Shown here: one piece after another, positions 9,854-15,555 of the stretch | Numbering within the stretch: the stretch's first letter is position 1 | Layout: every line of letters begins with the position of its first letter | NCBI GenBank assembly: GCA_034696485.1 | Contig: JAQIWT010000749.1 | Location: forward strand, 1 to 15,555 | DNA length: 15,555 bases | Direction of reading: 5' to 3' | From: Isohypsibius dastychi | Taxonomy: Eukaryota > Tardigrada > Eutardigrada > Parachela > Isohypsibiidae | The notes under the pieces: model-generated | Databases searched by the model: none | What the model was told of the DNA's origin: nothing | Seen by the model: the letters and a program-made list of their open reading frames with translations, nothing else | Made by a program: the position numbers and the translations under genes

Positions 9854-9938
9854 GTTTTTTGGCAAATGGTATAAAAACTGTCTTATTCTAGCAGTTCGAA
9901 CTTCGGTAAAAATGGTCGGAACTCGTATTTGTTTCCTG
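9854..9938 (+). repeat. Conserved 3' flank, copy B
   Basis: GTTTTTTGGCAAA ... AAAAACTG ... CAGTTCGAA ... GGTCGGAACTC aligns with 4546-4627 after gene A. It starts about 70 bp past the stop codon of B. It marks the reach of the duplication, or a conserved 3' UTR. Confidence 0.55.
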
Positions 9939-11538
9939 CATATGATGCAATATTTTCTTGCGTATTCGTCATGAATGATCATGAATAATCTCAAGCTCGT
10001 GAGAAAAGGAAGAAGAGACAAGCTTTTATCAACAAGGCTGTATATTTTTTCGAAAAACAGGATGAAAAACCGTGCGAAAGTCTTGATCTTTTATTGTTCT
10101 TTACTGAACTTGTCATGATCCTAGCTTGATAAGATAGCTGAAGGGAACCTTGGGAAACGACTGAGATGTTTGGTAGACAATCTCAGCCTGCTAACTAATC
10201 GAAACTTCCGCTTTGGTCGCTTAGTAATCATGAATCAATGACCTTTTCAAAATGAAATCATGTTGCTTGGAATTTCGAAATTCTGAGCTCAACGCCGTTA
10301 ATTAACAGTGAAATTGTTTCGCAGGGTCAGACGGTTTATTCGGCCTTCCTAGAAATTCAGATTTTTGGTATTCAGTCAGGAAGCAAATTTGATACCATTG
10401 ATCTTTTTTAACTGTTGTAAATTCTCTGGAACTTCTTGAAGCGAGACCGCAGTCTTTCTTGAGGATTCCGGTGTGAGAAATGATTGTTAAGGGTATTGCA
10501 AATTTATTTTGTTTCATTTTTTCTTGAAAGTCGTCGTGTCGCGCCGGAGAGTTTGTTTTCCCAGTTTTTCGTACTGAAGAAATCCGGCATAAGGAGGTCG
10601 AAGATTTAGTTGCAGAGCAGGTTAATGTTTAGGATCAGGGTGATCGAGGACCGTTGTTCTGGATTTACTGTAAATGCAAAATGGCCAAGAAGGGAAGAAT
10701 GACCTTTGATAAAGGAGTCATCTTCTCCACCTTCACCGGGCGCATGGTGAAACCCAAACAATTGCCTTCATGGAATCGGTGAACTGGAGCCTGGATTCCC
10801 AGTTGCAAACCCGTCCTTCCGTGAGTACTTCACCTAGTGGTCTAACATGTTGCATATATGCAATTTATTCATCAATGCCCCGCTGGACTCATTTCCTTTG
10901 TTTTCAAAACGCTTGATGATGTATTCAGTTTAGAGTACAAAGGTCAACGTAGTCGATAGTTTTGAGTTCGGAAAATTAGACCAGGATTATTTCACGGTAA
11001 TTGATCTTTTTTTTTCGCCGAACTATTCTTGAAAACATCCAAGTTTTATTTTTATGCTGGATCAGAATTCGAAATGCCAACTGCTGTCTCCTTCGCTTAA
11101 AAGTAAAAATCTCGGGTGCAAGCACTTCGAATCGGGTTTTTATTGCCGCATGATCTTGTTTGAGCGATCGATCTCGTTTCGTGCCACGATCTTCTGAGGA
11201 ACTCATCTGGAATGAGAGAACATGGACTAAAAATGTAGAAAGTATGAACTCTCCAGTATAATTAGCAATTTTCTCGACATGAAGTCAGATTTATTGTACT
11301 GTATTGGGTGGGCCGCTAATTTTTCTAGCCCTAACCGCCATTATAAGAAGTCCGCTCTACTGTCGGGGATGGTAACTTTCCCATAATGCATCAGTCCGGC
11401 ATCACATGTGTGGCACCCACAATGTATGCACAAGCAATTTTATCACCATTTTCGTTAACAAATCTCGAAGTCCATTTCATGAATGCTTAGTCAACATGAA
11501 AAATACTGGTTTGATAAAACAATTTGCATTTGCCATTG
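9939..11538. other. Long intergenic spacer
   Basis: No complete gene is supported over 1.6 kb. The one notable content is a coding-like relic at 10528-10782, annotated separately. The remainder is AT-leaning with short random ORFs on both strands, and I see no tRNA, tandem array or transposon end. Confidence 0.5.
10528..10782 (+). pseudogene. Coding-like relic with an in-frame stop, unknown family
   Basis: One frame runs from 10528 to a TGA at 10780-10782, broken only by a TAG at 10630-10632. It reads GEFVFPVFRTEEIRHKEVED before the TAG, and GPLFWIYCKCKMAKKGRM, then KGVIFSTFTGRMV, after it. The mix of hydrophobic and charged residues looks protein-like. A shifted frame continues into a donor-like CCTTCC|GTGAGT at about 10820. 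The family is not recognised. It may be a decayed exon or a chance open frame. Confidence 0.25.
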
Positions 11539-11576
11539 TATAAAAGACTGTGAACCTTAGCTCGCTGCTCTCATTT
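11539..11576 (+). promoter_or_regulatory. TATA box and initiator of the kinase gene
   Basis: TATAAAAG at 11539-11546 is followed about 30 bp later by TCATTT at 11571-11576, which fits the arthropod-type initiator TCAKTY. The spacing is right for TATA-directed initiation. It predicts a transcription start near 11573 and a very short 5' UTR of about 18 nt before the ATG at 11591. Confidence 0.65.
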
Positions 11577-11590
11577 GCTCCTTTTTCCAA

Positions 11591-13966
11591 ATGTTCGAAA
11601 TGTATTCAGTTCAGCTTAAAAATTTCGTGGACGACGGCGTTGAAGGAACTCTCAGATATACCGTGGAGGATTGCATTGCCAGATGCGGGGATGGGGTGGT
11701 GTTGAAGGCGAGAGTTGTGAAATGGCCACATCGTGTCGGACCTGAATTCCTTGCTATTAAACAGTTGAATGGCAACTTGGACGACAATTTGTATGAAAAA
11801 GAATTCGAGAAATACAGCAACCAAATCGGGTATCTGGTAAAGCTTAGACACGATAACGTCCTCAGATACTACACAGTCTTCAAAATGGCACGGGCGTCGG
11901 AAACGGAAACCAGCAAGATCTGCATTGTCATGGAATACTGCTCAAGTAAGAATCATTATTTTTTATCCGGTGCTAATCACGACAAGGGAACAGCGTTTCT
12001 TTCAGCTGATTTTGAAAAAGTTTGGAGATCTCATGGATTTAGGGGAATAATGAAATCGCTTGGACAGGTTATTCTTGGTCTTTCGTATCTACATTCCAAT
12101 GGAATCGTTCATGGTGATCTCAAACCAGCAAATATTGTAGCTGTTCAAGGAGAGTACAAAACGTTCACGGCTAAAATATGTGATCTAGATGAATCCATAA
12201 TTGTTGGGAGAGGAAACATAGATGCAATCGACATCGAATTTGGTCTTGGAACTCCGATGTACTACTCACCCGAGATGGGATACAGAATTGCCAACAGAGA
12301 GTCCAATCAAAAAGTGGGCTTCAAAACTGATGTTTGGAGTCTAGGATGTGTGTTTCTTGATATAGTGGCAGGAATCGAGAACACGAGCCGATTCATTCTA
12401 GGGAAGGACGGGGAACAGCTCGGTACGAGCATAGGAATGGAAGTTTCAATGATGGCATCCAGTGGTGTTCCTTCAAATGAATTTAATCTCTACTTGCATC
12501 ATATCTTATCTGGCGGCATTCCAGCGGTCAAATCGGATTGGTCAAGCGTGCAAAAATTTACTTCCTCTTGTCTGAAACATAGCACGGCAGAGCGTTGTGA
12601 CCTCGACTCATATTTCTTTTTCTTCTTTCCCACGTTTTTCTGCAATGTAGATGTGAGGCATCCCGATGTAGTGGTCCTGCTCCAGAGATCGAAGCTTACC
12701 CCCGAACAGTATGTTCGTGACCTTCGAGCAATAATCGAGAGCAATATATTCTCGAGAAAAAAGTGTTCCGTTGCCCTGTACCCCGATACTGACTTCACCA
12801 CTTTACCCGACTCGATTCAGTTGGTTCGTTCTGTTGGCTTTGGTAACTGGACCAGCGATATTCTCTCCCATGGCTTCTTTGCAAGCGTAGAAAATCTAAT
12901 GTTCAAAAACTGTGGCGACCTAGCTTTTCGGAGCGGTTCGCCAAGATATCCACAACTTCGCTCTATAAAAGTGTTCAACAGTTGCACATTCGAAGTGGAT
13001 GATATCGTTCTGAAAGAATTGATGCACTTCTCAACATTTGCTGGTAGTCGTCAAGGACTTGAGAGTCTCGTTGTAGACAGTCGTCAGTGTCGTCCTTGTC
13101 GTCAGCTTTCACCGAATTTCGTCTCTGCATTCCCGATGCCCAAATTTAACTGGTCAGATGTGATGGTCAAACTAGCCCACTACAGCCCGTTTTTCAAGGA
13201 AGGTAGTGCAGAGTTTCGATCAATGAAATGGATTTCGCTGACCGCATCGTCACTGGACTACAACGGACTCATGAAGATCAAACTGGTGGCTCAAGGTTAT
13301 CTTGTGCCCTGGGAAGAAGTCGGATCGTTTTTGAAAGAATTATCGCAGATCATCGACGGCCATCCTTGTGCCGTTTTGATCAACTGCAATGACCACCTGG
13401 ATTACTGGAACGGCAAAACTGCTCCAGATATCGAACGTTTCGTGATTTGGGTGTCCAGTGCTTTGTCTGCTATTCAGGCGCAGATCGTCAAGCTGTCGAT
13501 AGACGAAAATGACTATAACCGATCTTACATCAAGCAGCTCCTCCGTTGGTTGGAACTACCGCATCTACTAGAACTAAGGGTGAAATATAATTCCAATGAA
13601 GGTGGACGGGAACTCTCATATAGAGATTTCATTGGTTTTCCGAACTTACGTAAGATGCGCATTCATGTGGACCTTTATAATGGTGATTGTCCTGTGTTCG
13701 TGGGATCGCAGGACTATGCGTTTGTTCGAGTAGATGACACGCCGATGGTAGACATTATTCGTCAGAACGGGTTGCCGGATCGTCAATACGAAGAAGGGGA
13801 GTTATGGGAACTAAAAGGCAATGGGTATCTATACCTCAGCAACCCTTTTGACGGTACTAAACGGTGGCATAGACTTGAAAATCAGATGCGTCACGGTATC
13901 TTCGGAACGCTCTATCTGCAATTAGAGCTTTTAGTCGACATATTGTCCCTCGACTCAGTACTGTGA
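11591..13966 (+). CDS. Divergent Ser/Thr-type protein kinase with long leucine-rich C-terminal region
   Basis: The 2376-bp frame is open throughout, but two in-frame introns are likely: 11946-12005 (60 bp, GTAAGA...TTTCTTTCAG) and 12597-12650 (54 bp, strong T/C tract, GTAG end). Removing both gives about 753 residues and joins MEYCS directly to a DFEKVW helix. Kinase signs in the spliced numbering: weak glycine loop (GDGVVLKA, 33-40), ATP lysine K57 (LAIK), catalytic loop HGDLKPANI (154-162, D156, K158, N161; the usual HRD Arg is Gly), metal-binding D178 in DLD instead of DFG, then GLGTPMYYSPEM and DVWSLGCVFLDIVAG. Catalytic residues are kept, so it may be active. The last ~400 residues contain LRR-like strands (LRSIKVFNSCTF, LPHLLELRVKY, FPNLRKMRIHVDL) but no family I can name. 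The start is supported by the TATA box and initiator just upstream. It stands between two BTB-kelch copies with no sequence relation to them. Confidence 0.87.
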   Translation: MFEMYSVQLKNFVDDGVEGTLRYTVEDCIARCGDGVVLKARVVKWPHRVGPEFLAIKQLNGNLDDNLYEKEFEKYSNQIGYLVKLRHDNVLRYYTVFKMARASETETSKICIVMEYCSSKNHYFLSGANHDKGTAFLSADFEKVWRSHGFRGIMKSLGQVILGLSYLHSNGIVHGDLKPANIVAVQGEYKTFTAKICDLDESIIVGRGNIDAIDIEFGLGTPMYYSPEMGYRIANRESNQKVGFKTDVWSLGCVFLDIVAGIENTSRFILGKDGEQLGTSIGMEVSMMASSGVPSNEFNLYLHHILSGGIPAVKSDWSSVQKFTSSCLKHSTAERCDLDSYFFFFFPTFFCNVDVRHPDVVVLLQRSKLTPEQYVRDLRAIIESNIFSRKKCSVALYPDTDFTTLPDSIQLVRSVGFGNWTSDILSHGFFASVENLMFKNCGDLAFRSGSPRYPQLRSIKVFNSCTFEVDDIVLKELMHFSTFAGSRQGLESLVVDSRQCRPCRQLSPNFVSAFPMPKFNWSDVMVKLAHYSPFFKEGSAEFRSMKWISLTASSLDYNGLMKIKLVAQGYLVPWEEVGSFLKELSQIIDGHPCAVLINCNDHLDYWNGKTAPDIERFVIWVSSALSAIQAQIVKLSIDENDYNRSYIKQLLRWLELPHLLELRVKYNSNEGGRELSYRDFIGFPNLRKMRIHVDLYNGDCPVFVGSQDYAFVRVDDTPMVDIIRQNGLPDRQYEEGELWELKGNGYLYLSNPFDGTKRWHRLENQMRHGIFGTLYLQLELLVDILSLDSVL

Positions 13967-14251
13967 GAAGTAATCGAAATATCAAGCAATAGCTGATAGT
14001 TTGAGCAGTTTTTGTGTTGATGGTATTTCTTCTATCGTGTTTGCTGGGTGTTCTGTTTGAGAAACACAAGTCCAGCAAGAAATTGTTTAGAAAATATTTC
14101 CTAGCTCCGAGATCTGAACTCCGAGTTCCGAGTTTCAAGTTCACCCGTCCCCTACTGGTGCAGCAAGCGGGTAACGTTCTACTGACTTCGCGGGTAACTC
14201 ATGAAAGAGAAATCAGCATAGTGAAACAGTGTTGGCATTCTCTTCAGTTTT
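13967..14251. other. Spacer between the kinase and BTB-kelch copy C
   Basis: No gene is supported. A + strand ORF from ATG 14020 to 14274 (84 codons) starts MVFLLSCLLGVLFEKH, which looks signal-peptide-like. It runs into the conserved block before copy C and has no other support. A short stretch around 14107-14140 repeats CCGAG/TT-type units imperfectly. Confidence 0.3.
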
Positions 14252-14276
14252 CATTTCCATTTTCAACGAAATAATC
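14252..14276 (+). promoter_or_regulatory. Upstream block shared by BTB-kelch copies (copy C)
   Basis: ATTTCCATTTTCAACGAAAT followed by AATC matches 7576-7598 before gene B with few differences. It lies about 70-95 bp before the ATG. TCAGTT at 14244-14249, just upstream, fits an initiator consensus, so transcription could begin close to this block. Confidence 0.5.
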
Positions 14277-14345
14277 CAGATTCCAGACTTGTCGAACTAT
14301 TCCTGGTTTTCGCCTGCATTCAGATCTTTCCTCCCTGTTCCTCAA

Positions 14346-15555
14346 ATGGATTGGCCTGCCAGACTTGTGATAGAAAAGAGTGGGAAGTCGTACATCAAGT
14401 TATTTGAGATCGACGGTGTTGACGCGCTGAAATTCCTTCAGGAGCAATGGAAGATGATTTCGAAAGATGAGATCGTCGTCCGCGGTGAAGGAGATGATGC
14501 AGATGCCGTCGTCTGTTACAAAAGCCATCTTATCCAGATCAGCACATACTTTCGATCTTTTGTGGAACGCTGGAATGAAGATCAATCAGATACGACTCCT
14601 GAACTCAAGCTGGAGGATATTCCAATCGCCGTCTTCAGAAAGTGAGAATTTTCTACGTCTTTAGGTTGGGAACTTTCATACAGATTATTTTATTCAGTTT
14701 GGTTGGGCTTGCTACGACCGGAGTAATGGAAAGTGGAGGTCATAGCGACCTTTCAACTCTCATCGTTGCTGCGAACTTCTTGGAGAAGACAGACCTTTCC
14801 GAGCGGTTTTCTAAATTGATTCGAGACGAGATGCACATTTTTAACAGATCGGTCATTATGTGGTCCTATATAACACCGGAGGAGTTCCACGGTTATGTAG
14901 GTTTGAGTGAAGAAGCTTATTTACTCGCAACATGCTCAGATCAATTGTTGGCCATGTCTGGGAAACAGGTAGCCATCCGTGGTTCACTAGATATTCCACC
15001 TCAGTTCGATCTTTATTTTTCGTGTCGTGGATGCATATCATATCCGATCCGGATCTCATCCGTTATATCAGAAAACCTTCTCTTCCGAACACTCTGCCGC
15101 TGGGTTGCTGTCGATCCGTCAGAAAGGTCTGATGACTTCATAGCCATGGCCAAGTACATTCGCCGTGACTGTCTTTCGGGAGGTATCCTGACAGAGTTTC
15201 GGGATGAAACATCGAGACTTTCCATCGTCCGTACGTTTTCCTCCTGTATGAACGATTCATGCCAGCCCCGTAAGATTCAGTTATGAATACTGAATCGCTT
15301 GATCCGAATTTCGATTTTCAGGAACCCTTGAAGTGGTGGCATATGTCCAGTTCGGTGGAGGTGATGGATTCCCGTTTTTCGACCCATTCGCCAGATTTGC
15401 CGGAACACTTTCTTCAAACAAAAAACTTGCTGGAGATTTTTCGTATCAGGCCCTCTGTGTTGTATCTCCGGCGAATGTCGTGTACTTGTATCGCTAAAAC
15501 TGTATCTACGCAGTGGATCCAGCCATTGAGGACTCGGTTCCGAATGATCTCCCTA
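14346..15555 (+). pseudogene. BTB-BACK-kelch copy C, broken and cut by the window end
   Basis: Exons by alignment to A and B: 14346-14641, 14698-14968, 15028-15269 and 15322 onward. The BTB part is intact (MDWPARLVIEKSGKSYIKL, STYFRSFVERWNED, NFLEKTDLSERF). Exon 2 is 27 bp shorter than in A and B, removing nine residues of the BACK helix after SEEA. Intron 2 should end just before 15028, but the sequence there is GTGTCG instead of AG. Within exon 3 one extra C in ATCCGTT (about 15058-15061) shifts the frame before VISENLLFRTLCRWVAVD. In exon 4 a TAA at 15495-15497 interrupts the first kelch-like repeat after VVYLYR. Reading through intron 2 (59 bp) plus the extra base restores the frame of the second half of BACK, so a BTB-BACK protein ending at the TAA is conceivable. 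The kelch domain cannot be made as it stands. Confidence 0.85.

Noticed and set aside
14020-14274. Small secreted protein with a hydrophobic start
   Set aside because: Only the first ~15 residues look like a signal peptide. The frame overlaps the conserved block upstream of copy C, and there is no promoter, splice or homology support.
1-15555. CRISPR arrays, tRNA or rRNA genes, bacterial operons, defence islands
   Set aside because: No regularly spaced direct repeats, no cloverleaf-like sequences and no ribosome-binding-site or gene-overlap structure were seen. The spliced genes show this to be animal nuclear DNA.

Overview
The window looks like nuclear DNA of a small-genome animal. Genes are split by short GT-AG introns (mostly 48-70 bp), there is no operon or ribosome-binding-site structure, and the recognisable families are metazoan: BTB-BACK-kelch proteins, a bifunctional-type formiminotransferase-cyclodeaminase (FTCD) and a Ser/Thr-type protein kinase. 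Base composition is moderate and intergenic spacers are short. This fits a compact invertebrate genome such as a tardigrade or crustacean, but I cannot fix the phylum from sequence alone. All the well-supported genes lie on the + strand.

Layout. 1-1071: a segment bounded by two diverged ~70-bp inverted repeats, enclosing an exon-like remnant that resembles CUB plus LDL-receptor class A sequence. 1072-2255: no supported gene, only weak exon-like fragments. 2346-4504: BTB-BACK-kelch gene A, seven exons, 585 residues. 4815-5267: a weak two-exon reverse-strand candidate. 5489-6951: a 5'-truncated, frameshifted FTCD remnant in five exons. 7649-9783: BTB-BACK-kelch gene B, seven exons, 567 residues, with the same intron positions and phases as A. 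9939-11538: long spacer with one coding-like relic. 11591-13966: a kinase gene with TATA box and initiator, three exons, about 753 residues, with a long C-terminal leucine-rich region. 14346 to window end: BTB-BACK-kelch copy C, which lacks a splice acceptor and carries a one-base insertion and a stop codon in the first kelch-like repeat.

The main theme is a locally duplicated BTB-BACK-kelch family, interleaved with unrelated genes. Two copies are intact and one is decaying. A and B share exon lengths, intron phases and a conserved 3' flank, and all three copies share a short block 65-95 bp upstream of the ATG. By family analogy these proteins would be CUL3 ubiquitin-ligase substrate adaptors. 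The FTCD remnant and copy C each show single-base indels and a GT...CG intron, so either both are pseudogenes or the assembly contains errors.

A second theme is that several introns are multiples of three without in-frame stops, so naive ORF calling reads straight through them. The gene models here remove them using paralogue alignment and splice signals.
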